Positions 9,511 to 18,890 of a stretch of 64,000 nt of DNA are shown piece by piece (positions within the stretch are counted from its first letter, which is position 1; every line of letters begins with the position of its first letter). Below the pieces are notes generated by a model that saw only the letters and a program-made list of their open reading frames with translations, was not told the origin of the DNA and made no database searches. The stretch lies in the NCBI RefSeq assembly GCF_022759505.1, contig NZ_CP094289.1, positions 3,348,001 through 3,412,000 on the forward strand. Direction: 5' to 3'. A program made the translations under genes and the position numbers. The stretch is from Georgenia sp. TF02-10. Lineage in GTDB: Bacteria; Actinomycetota; Actinomycetes; Actinomycetales; Actinomycetaceae.

Positions 9511-9630
9511 CTACCGTCTTGACGATGAGTTCCTCGAGCGAAAGCATCTCACAAGAATGAATACTATAATTCCGATTATTGCCGCAGCGGCGAGGAACCC
9601 TAAGATGATGCTCAAGGCTGCCGTCGTCAT
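9511..9630 (-). CDS. 39-residue single-span membrane microprotein
   Basis: Reading leftward from the ATG at 9630, the 39-codon frame begins MTTAALSIILGFLAAAA, continues through IIGIIVFILV as one uninterrupted membrane span of about 23 residues, and ends in a basic tail, RCFRSRNSSSRR. A perfect AGGAGG lies 7 bases upstream. The DNA is conspicuously poorer in GC than everything around it. The positive-inside pattern suggests the N-terminus lies outside and the basic tail in the cytoplasm. No family is recognised; it could be a small regulator of a membrane complex, or a toxin-like peptide. An overlapping 30-codon frame lies immediately upstream. Confidence 0.6.
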   Translation of the reverse strand: MTTAALSIILGFLAAAAIIGIIVFILVRCFRSRNSSSRR

Positions 9631-9719
9631 CCTCGCACCTCCTGGTCGCAGTTGAACTCCTGAGGACCGGTCAGTTGTTGTACGTCCTCACGGTAGTTCC
9701 GTTGACGCACATGCTGCAT
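9627..9719 (-). CDS. Possible 30-codon leader frame coupled to the microprotein
   Basis: An ATG at 9719 opens a 30-codon frame (starting MQHVRQRNYREDVQQL) whose TGA overlaps the microprotein's ATG as ATGA. The overlap suggests translational coupling, but no ribosome binding site precedes the ATG and the composition is unremarkable. TTGACA, a perfect -35 hexamer, overlaps this ATG, so the stretch may instead be the microprotein's promoter and leader. Confidence 0.25.
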   Translation of the reverse strand: MQHVRQRNYREDVQQLTGPQEFNCDQEVRG

Positions 9720-9797
9720 GTCAAGAGCCCCGAACGTCCGAACTGATTTGCCGCGCTCGGCCCGACATCCGACGCCGTGAGGTGAACTCGACCGGTG

Positions 9798-11603
9798 CTA
9801 GTGTTCCGCCGGCGCCGGGCTATCGACCCGGCCGCCGTCGGCCTGCGGCGCCCAGGCCGACAGGGAAATGCCGCGCCACGGCGCAGGTTCCCCTGCGCGC
9901 GTCGGCGTCGGGCTGGCTCCCGCGCTGGTCTCGAGGGCTGCAGCCGTCGCGGTTGGAGCCGCCGGTGTCGAAGCTCCCGATGCCTTGGTCTCTGATGCTG
10001 ACGATTCCGATGGCCGGCTCTCCGATGTCGACGCTCCCGGTGCCGCCGGTCTCGGCGACGAGGTCTCTGGTGTCGGTTCCGTGGGCATCGCCGTCGTGGC
10101 GGCGGCCGTGGTCGACCTCCAGGGCGCTCTCGTCGTCGCCGCCGCAACCGTCGTCGCCAGCCAGGCCGGTGCAGGGCGACGGGTCTGCGGCCGGTCGGCC
10201 TCCCGATGCCCGGTCTCGGCTCGGTCGGTCTCCCGTCGGTCGGCCTCGGGCGCGTCTGAGCCCCGCCGGTCGGTGCCCAGCATGTCGATCCCCCGCCCGT
10301 CGCGGTCCGGCGCCGTCGCTGCCTCGGCGCGCGCGGCCGCCCCGTCCACCGCCGTGCCGGCGGCGTCGTCCGAAGTGCGGCGCCCGCGCATCCACCCGCC
10401 GACCCGGCCGCGGCCGGCGGCCCACCCGGCCCGCACCAGCTCGCGGGTGCGGGGGTGGGCGACCAGCACCACCAGCAGCGCGGCACCGCCGACCTCGCCG
10501 GCCAGCACCGCCCCGAGCACCAGCGGGTCCGGTCCGATCTCGGCCATCCGTCCGGGTCCGATCGCGCCCGACGCCGCCGCCCCGAGCAGCCCCGCACCGA
10601 CACCAACGGCGACGCCCAGCACGACAGCCGACAGAGCCGCGCCAGCCACAGTGCTGGACCGGCGTCGCCGGTGCAGCCACACCCCTATCACGGCCCCGAG
10701 GACCATGGGCAGCGCGACGACCCAGCCCAGCCCGGGCGCGCCGGGACTGGGCAGGGCCCCGAGCAGCGGCACGGCGGGCAGCGGAGCGGTCACCACCGAC
10801 GCGGCGCCGATGTGGGTGCCGGCCCCGACGGCGAAGCCCGGCCCGGCAACCCACGCCAGCGCCCACACCGCCACCGTGGGGAGGAAGAGGAGCTGGGCGA
10901 GCACCATCACCACGGTGCTCACCGGGTCGGTCGCGTACGTCTGGTGGATGAGCGTGACGCGGTCCCAGCCGAGGACGACGGCGGTGACGGTGGCCAGGGC
11001 GGCGAGGAGCGCCAGGCCCGCGCCGGCCCGGGCCGCGGCGGCGAGGCCGGCCGGCACGGCGCCGGGCAGCCGGCGGGGGGCGGCGTGCCACCAGCCGGGC
11101 GGGTCGGCGCGGCGCAGCGCGAGGGCGGCGCCGAGAGCGGCGAGCACGGCGGCGCCGAGGAGGCTGCCGGCCCGGCCGGTCGGGACCGCCGCCAGGAGGC
11201 CGGCGGCCAGCGTCACGAGGAGGAAGCCGACGACGACGAAGGCGCCCGCCGCGTGGCTCCCGAGCCGCATCCGGCCGGTCGTCGTCGCGACGAGCAGCAC
11301 GGTCAGCGCGGAGAGGCCAAGCGGCACGAGCGAGACGGCCACGCCCCCGGGCACGGTCATCGGCCCGCCGAGCCCGAGGAGCCACAGCGAGGTGCCGGTC
11401 CGGGCGGCGGCCGGCCAGGAGGCCTCGCCGAGCACAGGGGCGGCGGCGGTGGCGATGTAGGTGGCCACCGCCGGCACCACGACCGTGAGCCAGCCCAGGA
11501 CGGCGGCCTCGACGCCGGCGACGAGCCCCCGGAGCCAGCCCTCCGGCAGGACGCGGGCGGGCTGCCGGGCGGGGGCGTCGAGGACGCGGGGCGCGGTGCT
11601 CAT
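9798..11603 (-). CDS. DUF6350 polytopic membrane protein
   Basis: A 601-residue protein. The first 400 or so residues form about a dozen hydrophobic spans, matching the DUF6350 family (PerM, linked to cell division in mycobacteria) by position and topology. The last 200 residues are a polar, low-complexity tail with runs such as TDRRGSDAPEADRRETDR and many Ser/Thr/Pro/Ala, probably disordered and cytoplasmic. The location between sucCD and purN is the conserved one for this family. The frame is open to 11630; MSTAPRVLD at 11603 is the most natural start. Confidence 0.85.
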   Translation of the reverse strand: MSTAPRVLDAPARQPARVLPEGWLRGLVAGVEAAVLGWLTVVVPAVATYIATAAAPVLGEASWPAAARTGTSLWLLGLGGPMTVPGGVAVSLVPLGLSALTVLLVATTTGRMRLGSHAAGAFVVVGFLLVTLAAGLLAAVPTGRAGSLLGAAVLAALGAALALRRADPPGWWHAAPRRLPGAVPAGLAAAARAGAGLALLAALATVTAVVLGWDRVTLIHQTYATDPVSTVVMVLAQLLFLPTVAVWALAWVAGPGFAVGAGTHIGAASVVTAPLPAVPLLGALPSPGAPGLGWVVALPMVLGAVIGVWLHRRRRSSTVAGAALSAVVLGVAVGVGAGLLGAAASGAIGPGRMAEIGPDPLVLGAVLAGEVGGAALLVVLVAHPRTRELVRAGWAAGRGRVGGWMRGRRTSDDAAGTAVDGAAARAEAATAPDRDGRGIDMLGTDRRGSDAPEADRRETDRAETGHREADRPQTRRPAPAWLATTVAAATTRAPWRSTTAAATTAMPTEPTPETSSPRPAAPGASTSESRPSESSASETKASGASTPAAPTATAAALETSAGASPTPTRAGEPAPWRGISLSAWAPQADGGRVDSPAPAEH

Positions 11604-11745
11604 CGCCCCCATCGTCCGGCCTGCGGGCACCGATCCGGCGGTGCCGGGGGCGGCGTGTCGCCGCCGGGCCTGCCGACGGCAACCGGTGGTACCCCGCCGG
11701 GCCGCCGTCGTGCACGCACGAGACGACCGGCCGCCGTCGGCCGGG

Positions 11746-12669
11746 TCAGGCGCCGAGCAGCAGCTCCCGGGCGAGCCGGGCGGTCTCCGACGGGGTCTTG
11801 CCCACCCGGACGCCGGCCGCCTCCAGGGCGACCTTCTTAGCCTCGGCGGTGCCGGAGGACCCCGAGACGATGGCGCCGGCGTGGCCCATCGTCTTGCCCT
11901 CGGGGGCGGTGAAGCCGGCCACGTAGCCGACGACGGGCTTGGTGACGTGCTCCTTGATGAACGCGGCGGCGCGCTCCTCGGCGTCCCCGCCGATCTCGCC
12001 GATCATGACGATGAGGTCGGTGTCCGGGTCGTCCTGGAAGGCGCGGAGGGCGTCGATGTGGGTGGTGCCGATGATCGGGTCCCCGCCGATGCCGATGCAG
12101 GTGGTGAACCCAATGTCGGAGAGCTCGTACATCATCTGGTACGTCAGCGTCCCCGACTTCGACACCAGGCCGAGCCGGCCGGGGCCGGTGATGTTGGCCG
12201 GGGTGATGCCGACGTTGGACTGCCCGGGCGAGATGATGCCGGGGCAGTTGGGGCCGATCAGGCGCACCCCGTTGTCCTGGGCGTGGGCGAAGAACTCGGC
12301 GGTGTCGGCGACCGGGATGCCCTCGGTGATGATGACGACGAGCGGGATGCCGGCGTCGACGGCCTCGATCACCGCGCCCTTGGCGTGGGCGGGCGGGACG
12401 AAGATGACCGAGACGTCCGCGCCGGTGGCGTCCCGGGCCTCGGCGACCGAGCCGTAGACGGGCACCGCGACGGTGCCGGCCGGGCGGTCCTCGGCGCCGG
12501 GGCCGACCGGGGCGACGTCGAAGTCGACGGAGGTGCCGGCCTTGCGCGGGTTGACGCCGCCGACCACCTGGGTGCCGGCGCCGAGCATGCGGGTGGTGTG
12601 CAGCCGGCCCTGGGCGCCGGTCATGCCCTGGACGATGACCCGGGAGGAGGAATTGAGAAAGATCGACAT
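11746..12669 (-). CDS. sucD: Succinate-CoA ligase, alpha subunit
   Basis: A 307-residue subunit of succinyl-CoA synthetase (TCA cycle, substrate-level phosphorylation). It has the N-terminal CoA-binding fold ([17 protein letters not shown]), [11 protein letters not shown], and the phosphohistidine-bearing [14 protein letters not shown] near residue 263. It lies 14 bases after sucC in the same operon. The frame can be extended far upstream through sucC, but [15 protein letters not shown] at 12669 is the family start. Confidence 0.97.
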   Translation of the reverse strand: MSIFLNSSSRVIVQGMTGAQGRLHTTRMLGAGTQVVGGVNPRKAGTSVDFDVAPVGPGAEDRPAGTVAVPVYGSVAEARDATGADVSVIFVPPAHAKGAVIEAVDAGIPLVVIITEGIPVADTAEFFAHAQDNGVRLIGPNCPGIISPGQSNVGITPANITGPGRLGLVSKSGTLTYQMMYELSDIGFTTCIGIGGDPIIGTTHIDALRAFQDDPDTDLIVMIGEIGGDAEERAAAFIKEHVTKPVVGYVAGFTAPEGKTMGHAGAIVSGSSGTAEAKKVALEAAGVRVGKTPSETARLARELLLGA

Positions 12670-12683
12670 GTCTGCGTTGTTCC

Positions 12684-13850
12684 TTACTTCGCGGCCGCGA
12701 GCTCGGCGGCCTTGGCGGCGGCCTCGTCCATCGTCGCCACCTCGGTCACGAGGGGGTGGGCGGCGGCGGCGAGGATCTTCCGGCCCTCCTCGACGTTGTT
12801 CCCGTCCAGGCGCACGACGAGCGGCTTCGTCGCCGCGTCGCCGAGGAGCCGCAGCGCCTGGACGATGCCGTTGGCCACCTCGTCGCAGGCGGTGATGCCA
12901 CCGAAGACGTTGACGAACACCGACCTCACCTGCTGGTCGCCGAGGATGACGTCCAGGCCGTTGGCCATGATGTCGGCGTCGGCCCCGCCCCCGATGTCGA
13001 GGAAGTTCGCCGGCCTGACCCCGTGCTCCTCCCCCGCGTAGGCGACGACGTCGAGGGTGGACATCACCAGGCCGGCGCCGTTGCCGATGACGCCGACCTC
13101 GCCGTCGAGCTTGACGTAGTTCAGGTCGAGCGCCTTCGCCTTGGCCTCGAGCGGGTCGGCGGCGGACTTGTCCTCCAGCGCCGCGTGGTCGGGGTGGCGG
13201 AAGTCGGCGTTGGCGTCCAGGCTCACCTTGGCGTCGAGCGCGAGGACGGTGCCGTCCTCGGTGCGCACCAGGGGGTTGACCTCGACCAGGGTGGCGTCCT
13301 CGGCCCGGTAGACGGTCCACAGCTGGGTCAGCACGGCGGCGACCTTGTCGGCGACGTCGGGGGCGAACCCGGCGGCGGCGACGATCTCGGCGGCCTTGGC
13401 CTCGTCGATGCCGGTGCGGGGGTCCACCGGCACGCGGGCCAGGGCCTCGGGCCGCTCGACGGCGAGGGTCTCGATGTCCATCCCGCCCTCGACCGAGCAC
13501 ATGGCCAGGTAGCGGCGCTCGGAGCGGTCCAGCAGCAGGGAGAAGTAGTACTCCTCGGCGATCTTGGCGCCCTCGGCGACCATCACCCGGTGCACCGTGT
13601 GGCCCTTGATGTCCATGCCGAGGATCTGCGCGGCGTGGGCCTCGGCCTCGGCGGGGTCGTGGGCCAGCTTGACGCCGCCGGCCTTGCCCCGCCCGCCGGT
13701 CTTGACCTGGGCCTTGACGACGACGGTGCCGCCGCCGAGCTCCTCGGCCGCCGCCCGCGCCTCGGCCGGCGTGGTGGCCACGATCCCCCGCAGCACGGGT
13801 ATCCCGTGCTTCTCGAACAGGTCTCGAGCCTGGTACTCGAACAGGTCCAC
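12684..13850 (-). CDS. sucC: Succinate-CoA ligase, beta subunit
   Basis: A 388-residue ATP-grasp subunit that partners SucD. It begins with the typical [19 protein letters not shown], contains the nucleotide-binding [16 protein letters not shown] segment and the C-terminal flavodoxin-like domain ([18 protein letters not shown]). The start is GTG with AAGGA at proper spacing. The promoter must lie in the 106 bases before it, which contain a CTCGA-CA-TCGAG palindrome near 13883-13894 that could be an operator. Confidence 0.97.
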   Translation of the reverse strand: MDLFEYQARDLFEKHGIPVLRGIVATTPAEARAAAEELGGGTVVVKAQVKTGGRGKAGGVKLAHDPAEAEAHAAQILGMDIKGHTVHRVMVAEGAKIAEEYYFSLLLDRSERRYLAMCSVEGGMDIETLAVERPEALARVPVDPRTGIDEAKAAEIVAAAGFAPDVADKVAAVLTQLWTVYRAEDATLVEVNPLVRTEDGTVLALDAKVSLDANADFRHPDHAALEDKSAADPLEAKAKALDLNYVKLDGEVGVIGNGAGLVMSTLDVVAYAGEEHGVRPANFLDIGGGADADIMANGLDVILGDQQVRSVFVNVFGGITACDEVANGIVQALRLLGDAATKPLVVRLDGNNVEEGRKILAAAAHPLVTEVATMDEAAAKAAELAAAK

Positions 13851-13956
13851 CGACTGGTCCTTCCGTTGCGCTCACCGGATGCCTCGACATCGAGACGTCC
13901 GGCAAGGGTAGCGCGGGCCGTGGAAGCCGGCCGCGCGGGGCCCCCGGTCCGCCGGG

Positions 13957-16161
13957 TCAGCCCGCTCCCCCGGTGGCCGCGGCGCCGCTGGTCGTGGCGT
14001 CGCCCGGGTCGCCGAGGCCGGCAGTGTCGGTGGCCGGGTCGCTGCCGTCGGTCGGCGCACTGCCGTCGGCCGACGGACCACCGTCGGCCGCGGCGTCGTC
14101 GGCTGCGGCGCTGCCGCCGGTGGCCGGGGCGTCGCCGGTGGCCGGGTCGTCACCGGTGGCCGCGGCGTCCTCCGCGCCGGTGCCCGCCCCCGGTGTGAAG
14201 CCGTCCTCGGCCGCCGTGCCGGGAGACGGTGACGCGTCCGGGCCGGTGTCGTCGTCGGCCACCGGCTCGCCGGTCACCCGCTCGGACAGGGCGGCGAACG
14301 CGTCGGCCACCACGTCCGCGTACAGGTGCGCACCCTCGATGCCGGGGTGGATGCCGTCGGCCTGGAGCAGCCCCGGCTGGGCGGAGATGGCGCCGTGCCA
14401 GTCGGCGATGATCGCGTTCGGGTAGTCGGCGACGATCCGCTCCAGCGTCTCGTTGGCCGCCGGCACCCACTCGCTGCCGCCGTAGAGGTTGACGACGACG
14501 ATCATCCGGTCCTCGCCGAGGGCGTCCAGGACCCGGCGGACCAGTGCCTCGTCGTTCACCCCGGCGTTGGTGCCGAAGTCCAGGAACACGGCGCGCCGGA
14601 CGCTGCCCTCGGCGAGCCTGGCCTCGACGGCGGCCTCGCCGTCGGGCCACTGCCGGATGGACCGGGCGTCGAGCATGATGCCGGGGAAGCGCTGCTCCAG
14701 CCCATCCTTGCTGGTCACGACGATGGAGTCGCCGAACCCGGTGATGTCCTCCCCGGTCGGCATGGAGAAGTCGCCGGTGGCCGGCTTGGCCGCCGCGCTC
14801 TGGGCGGCGTCCAGCGCCGCCTGGGCCTCCTCGATCTGCACCTGGGTCTGCGAGCGCTCCGGCGCCACGCTGATCGCGGCCGCCGTCGCGAGCACGAGCA
14901 GGGCCGCCGTCGCCGCGGCGCCGCGGGCGAGCAGCCGGCGGGCCGGGACCCGGTCGGCCAGCGCCGCCCGGGCGCGGGCGAGGCAGGCGGCGAACCCGTC
15001 CCGGCGGACCGGCTGCTCCAGCCACCGGAACGACGCGGCCGCGACGAGCAGGGTCAGGGCCAGCGCCAGGGCGCGGACCGCCCAGTGGCCGGGCGAGTCG
15101 TGGGCCGTCGGGATCGCCTCGGTGAGGATGACGATGACCGGCCAGTGCCACAGGTAGATGCCGTAGGACCGCTGCCCCACCCACTCCACCGCCGGCAGGC
15201 GCAGGAGGCGCTGGAACGGGCCGGTCGGCCCGAGCAGCGCGGCCACCACGACGGCGCTGAGGAGGCTGGCGGTCAGGATCCCGCCGCGGAAGGTGGCGGC
15301 CGAGGACTCCTCCAGGGTGAGCATGAGGCCCAGCAGGCCGGCGACCGCCGCGGGCCCGGCCAGGTGGCGCCACCGCTGCCACCCGGCGCCGCCCAGCACG
15401 CTCCCGCCGGGCGCGGCCCAGGCGAACGCGAGCGCGACACCGATCATCAGCCCGAACAGGTGGGTGTCGGTGCCGTAGTAGACCCGGGTGGCGTCCTCGC
15501 CGGGGGTGTAGCGCACCGCCATGAGCAGCGCCGAGACGCCGGCGGCGGCCAGCGCCAGCTGGACGCGGCGGTGCGGGGTGGTGCCCGCCGCGACCACCGC
15601 CACGAGCAGCAGCGGCCAGAGGAGGTAGAACTGCTCCTCCACGGCCAGGGACCAGAAGTTGACGAACAGCTGGGGGGCGGTGGCGGTGAAGTAGCTGCTG
15701 CCGGCGGCGATCTCCAGCCAGTTGCTGGAGAAGGTCAGGGCGCCGAGGGTCTGTCGGCCGATGCTGACCAGCAGGTCCGAGCTGACCGCCCAGGCGAGCG
15801 GGACCGTCACCAGGACGACGCCGACCAGGGCGGGCAGCAGGCGGCGGGCCCGGCGCAGCCAGAACCGGGGCAGGTCCAGCCGGCCCCGCCCTGTCAGCTC
15901 ACGCAGCAGCAGGGTGGTGATGAGGAAGCCGGAGACGACGAAGAAGACGTCGACCCCCAGGAACCCGCCGGGCAGGGACTGCGGGCGCAGGTGGTAGACG
16001 AGGACGGCGAGGACCGCGAGCGCCCGGACGCCGTCGAGCCCCTCCACCCGGCCGCCCCGGCCCAGCCGGGGCCGCGCGGCGGGGGTGGCGCGGGCCGCGG
16101 TGCTCCGGTCCGCCGGGCGTGGCCGGGCGGCGCTGGGCCGCACCTCTACCTGCGTCGCCAT
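13957..16161 (-). CDS. Acyltransferase-3 membrane protein with C-terminal SGNH domain (OafA/OatA type)
   Basis: A 734-residue protein that probably O-acetylates a cell-surface glycan. Residues from about 38 form the acyltransferase-3 domain: GLDGVRALAVLAVLVYH with its catalytic histidine, FLGVDVFFVVSGFLITTLLL, the WSLAVEEQFYLLWP block and SYGIYLWHWP, across about ten membrane spans. After one more span near residue 415 comes an SGNH hydrolase-like domain with GDSIVV, the FGTNAG block and DGIHPG, supplying Ser, Asn, Asp and His. The last 90 residues are a repetitive Ala/Gly/Asp/Thr tail. The ATG follows AGGAGG at 6 bases. The organisation matches bacterial peptidoglycan or polysaccharide O-acetyltransferases. 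Confidence 0.88.
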   Translation of the reverse strand: MATQVEVRPSAARPRPADRSTAARATPAARPRLGRGGRVEGLDGVRALAVLAVLVYHLRPQSLPGGFLGVDVFFVVSGFLITTLLLRELTGRGRLDLPRFWLRRARRLLPALVGVVLVTVPLAWAVSSDLLVSIGRQTLGALTFSSNWLEIAAGSSYFTATAPQLFVNFWSLAVEEQFYLLWPLLLVAVVAAGTTPHRRVQLALAAAGVSALLMAVRYTPGEDATRVYYGTDTHLFGLMIGVALAFAWAAPGGSVLGGAGWQRWRHLAGPAAVAGLLGLMLTLEESSAATFRGGILTASLLSAVVVAALLGPTGPFQRLLRLPAVEWVGQRSYGIYLWHWPVIVILTEAIPTAHDSPGHWAVRALALALTLLVAAASFRWLEQPVRRDGFAACLARARAALADRVPARRLLARGAAATAALLVLATAAAISVAPERSQTQVQIEEAQAALDAAQSAAAKPATGDFSMPTGEDITGFGDSIVVTSKDGLEQRFPGIMLDARSIRQWPDGEAAVEARLAEGSVRRAVFLDFGTNAGVNDEALVRRVLDALGEDRMIVVVNLYGGSEWVPAANETLERIVADYPNAIIADWHGAISAQPGLLQADGIHPGIEGAHLYADVVADAFAALSERVTGEPVADDDTGPDASPSPGTAAEDGFTPGAGTGAEDAAATGDDPATGDAPATGGSAAADDAAADGGPSADGSAPTDGSDPATDTAGLGDPGDATTSGAAATGGAG

Positions 16162-16465
16162 CCCTGCCTCCTGCCCCACGGGGACCCTCGGGGCGAGGCT
16201 AGGGGCGGGCGGGGACATTACGGCGGAGGCGCGCGGTGGCGACGTCGGAGTGCCGGCCCCGGCGCCGTCCCTGGTGCCGGCCCTGGAGCCGGTCCCGGCG
16301 TCGTTCCCCCTGCCGGTCCCGGCGCCGTCGGCGTGCCGGTCCCGGTGCCGTGCCCCCTGCCGGTCCTGGCGTCGTTCCCCTGCCGGTCCCGGCCGGGACC
16401 TGTGGACCCCGCACCGCCTGGGCCGCCGGGCATGATGGACGAGTGCGCCCGTGGAGAGCAGAGCC
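16162..16465. repeat. Divergent promoter region filled with degenerate tandem repeats
   Basis: It lies between the divergent acyltransferase and phosphofructokinase genes. From 16275 to 16395 there are about five imperfect copies of a unit near 24 bases long starting TGCCGGTCC(C/T)GG. Both strands give only low-complexity Pro/Gly/Arg translations, so I call no gene. Confidence 0.55.
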
Positions 16466-18826
16466 ATGACCGGCCAGGCCGAGGGCCAGCAGCCGGCGGG
16501 CCCGACCCACGCCCCGGGCCGCCCCCGGATCGGGGTCCTCACCAGCGGCGGAGACGCGCAGGGCATGAACGCGGCCGTCCGCGCCGTCGTCCGGACCGGG
16601 GTGCACCTGGGCGCGGAGGTCTTCGCGATCCACGACGGCTGGCGGGGCGCCGTGGCCGGCGGCGCGGCCATCCACCCGATCGGCTGGGACGACGTCAGCG
16701 GCATCATCGGCCGCGGCGGCACGGCCATCGGCACCGCCCGCTCGGCCGACTTCCGCGGCCGGCCCGGCCGCCTCGACGCCGCCCGCCACCTCCTCACCCA
16801 CGGCATCGACCGCCTGGTGGTGATCGGCGGGGACGGGAGCCTCACCGCGGCGGACACGTTCCGCACCGAGTGGCCCGGCCTGGTGGCCGAGCTCCGCGAC
16901 GCCGGCGAGATCGACGCCGCCACCGCCGCCGCGCACCCGGCCCTCATGGTGGTCGGGCTGGTCGGGTCGATCGACAACGACCTGGTCGGGACGGACATGA
17001 CCATCGGCGCCGACTCCGCCCTGCACCGGATCGTCGAGGCGATCGACGCCGTCGCCTCCACCGCCGCCAGCCACCAGCGCAGCTTCGTGGTCGAGGTCAT
17101 GGGCCGGCACTGCGGGTACCTGGCCCTCATGGCGGCGGCCGCCGGGGGCTGCGACTACGTCCTCATCCCGGAGGACCCGCCCGGCCCGGGGTGGGAGGAG
17201 CAGATGTGCGCCAAGCTCGCCGCCACCCGGGCCGCCGGCCGGCGGGCGAGCATCGTCGTCGTCGCCGAGGGCGCCCAGGACCGGGCCGGCAACCCGATCA
17301 CCGCCGCCCAGGTCCGCGGCGTCCTGCGCGAACGGCTCGGGGAGGACACCCGGGAGACCATCCTCGGCCACGTCCAGCGCGGCGGGACGCCCAGCGCCTA
17401 CGACCGATGGATGAGCACCCTGCTCGGCCATGCCGCCGTCGCCGAGATCCTCGCCGCCACGCCCGGGACCGAGCCGACCGTCGTCGGGGTGCACCACAAC
17501 CGGGTGGCGCTGCTGCCGCTCGCCCGCGCCGTCGCCCAGACCCGGGCGGTGGCCGCCATGGTCGACAGCGGCGACTACGCCGGCGCGACGGCCGCCCGCG
17601 GGCGCAGCTTCACCGAGATGGCCCGGATCTTCGCGGCGCTCTCCGGGCCGCCGGCGCCGGCTGTGCGGGATGGTGGGACAGGGCCGGACCGGCCCGACGG
17701 CGGGACGGCGGCGCCCGGGCCGGACGGCGGGACGGGCGGCGCGACCGGCCGGGTCGCCGTCGTGCACGCCGGCGGCCTGGCCCCCGGCATGAACACCGCC
17801 GCGGCCGCCGCGGTCCGGCTCGGCCTGCGCCAGGGGCTGACCATGCTCGGCGTCCACGGCGGCTTCCAGGGCCTGCTGGACGGCGCCGTCACCGAGCTGG
17901 GCTGGGCGGACGTGGAGGGTTGGGCGGGCGAGGGCGGGGCCGCGCTGGGCACCCGGCGGGCCGTGCCGCCGGTGGAGCAGCTCTACGCCCTCAGCCGCGG
18001 CATCGAGGAGCACCGGATCGACGCGCTGATCGTCATCGGCGGGTTCAACGCCTACCTCGCCGCCTACCGACTGCAGCGCGAGCGGGACCGCTACCCGGCC
18101 CTCGCGCTGCCGATCGTCTGCGTCCCGGCCAGCATCGACAACAACCTGCCCGGGTCGGAGCTGTCGGTCGGGGCCGACACCGCGCTCAACAACGCGGTGC
18201 AGGCCCTGGACCGGATCAAGCAGTCGGCCAGCGCCAGCAAGCGCTGCTTCGTGGCCGAGACGATGGGCCGGCGGTGCGGGTACCTGGCGCTGATGTCCGG
18301 CCTGGCGGTCGGCGCCGAGCGGGTCTACCTCAACGAGGAGGGCATCACCCTGGCCGGGCTGGCCGAGGACACCCGGCAGATGATCGACTCCTTCCGCGGC
18401 GGGCGCCAGCTCTTCCTCGTGGTCCGCAACGAGGAGGCGAACGAGATGTACACCACCGACGTCCTCGCCCGGACCTTCCAGGAGGAGGGCAAGGGCCTGT
18501 TCGACGTGCGCCAGGCGGTGCTCGGCCACGTCCAGCAGGGCGGCAACCCGACCCCGTTCGACCGGGTCCTCGCCGCCCGGCTGGCCGCCCACGCGGTCCG
18601 CGACGTGGTGGACCAGCTCCGGGCCGGGACGACGGCGGCCCGCTACCTCGGGCTGGTCGGCAGCGAGATCGTGCCCGCGCCGCTCGGGCACCTGCTCGAG
18701 CAGGTCGACCTCGAGGCGCGCCGGCCCCGGGAGCAGTGGTGGCTGGGGCTGCGGCCGGTGGTCGCCGCCGTCTCCCAGCCGCACGCCCGCCCGGCCGGGT
18801 CCCGGGTGCCGGTGCTCCGGGACTGA
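16466..18826 (+). CDS. 6-phosphofructokinase, eukaryotic-type tandem-domain enzyme
   Basis: A 786-residue protein with two complete PFK domains in tandem, as in animal and fungal ATP-PFK; ordinary bacterial PfkA has one domain of about 320-340 residues. The N-half has the ATP site (GVLTSGGDAQGMNAAVRA, IGGDGSLTAADTF) and the catalytic motif GSIDNDLVGTD near residue 168. The C-half has HAGGLAPGMNTAA and ASIDNNLPGSELSVGADTA near residue 555, where the catalytic aspartate is Asn, as in the regulatory half of eukaryotic enzymes. A Gly/Pro/Asp-rich linker (about 395-430) joins them. It should make fructose 1,6-bisphosphate. ATG at 16466 follows GGAGAG; an in-frame GTG lies 15 bases upstream. Confidence 0.9.
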   Translation: MTGQAEGQQPAGPTHAPGRPRIGVLTSGGDAQGMNAAVRAVVRTGVHLGAEVFAIHDGWRGAVAGGAAIHPIGWDDVSGIIGRGGTAIGTARSADFRGRPGRLDAARHLLTHGIDRLVVIGGDGSLTAADTFRTEWPGLVAELRDAGEIDAATAAAHPALMVVGLVGSIDNDLVGTDMTIGADSALHRIVEAIDAVASTAASHQRSFVVEVMGRHCGYLALMAAAAGGCDYVLIPEDPPGPGWEEQMCAKLAATRAAGRRASIVVVAEGAQDRAGNPITAAQVRGVLRERLGEDTRETILGHVQRGGTPSAYDRWMSTLLGHAAVAEILAATPGTEPTVVGVHHNRVALLPLARAVAQTRAVAAMVDSGDYAGATAARGRSFTEMARIFAALSGPPAPAVRDGGTGPDRPDGGTAAPGPDGGTGGATGRVAVVHAGGLAPGMNTAAAAAVRLGLRQGLTMLGVHGGFQGLLDGAVTELGWADVEGWAGEGGAALGTRRAVPPVEQLYALSRGIEEHRIDALIVIGGFNAYLAAYRLQRERDRYPALALPIVCVPASIDNNLPGSELSVGADTALNNAVQALDRIKQSASASKRCFVAETMGRRCGYLALMSGLAVGAERVYLNEEGITLAGLAEDTRQMIDSFRGGRQLFLVVRNEEANEMYTTDVLARTFQEEGKGLFDVRQAVLGHVQQGGNPTPFDRVLAARLAAHAVRDVVDQLRAGTTAARYLGLVGSEIVPAPLGHLLEQVDLEARRPREQWWLGLRPVVAAVSQPHARPAGSRVPVLRD

Positions 18827-18890
18827 GGCGGCCGGGCGCACGGTCGCGGCGAGTGGGCACAGGCGGTGGCGACGACCTGGCGTGCAGCCC

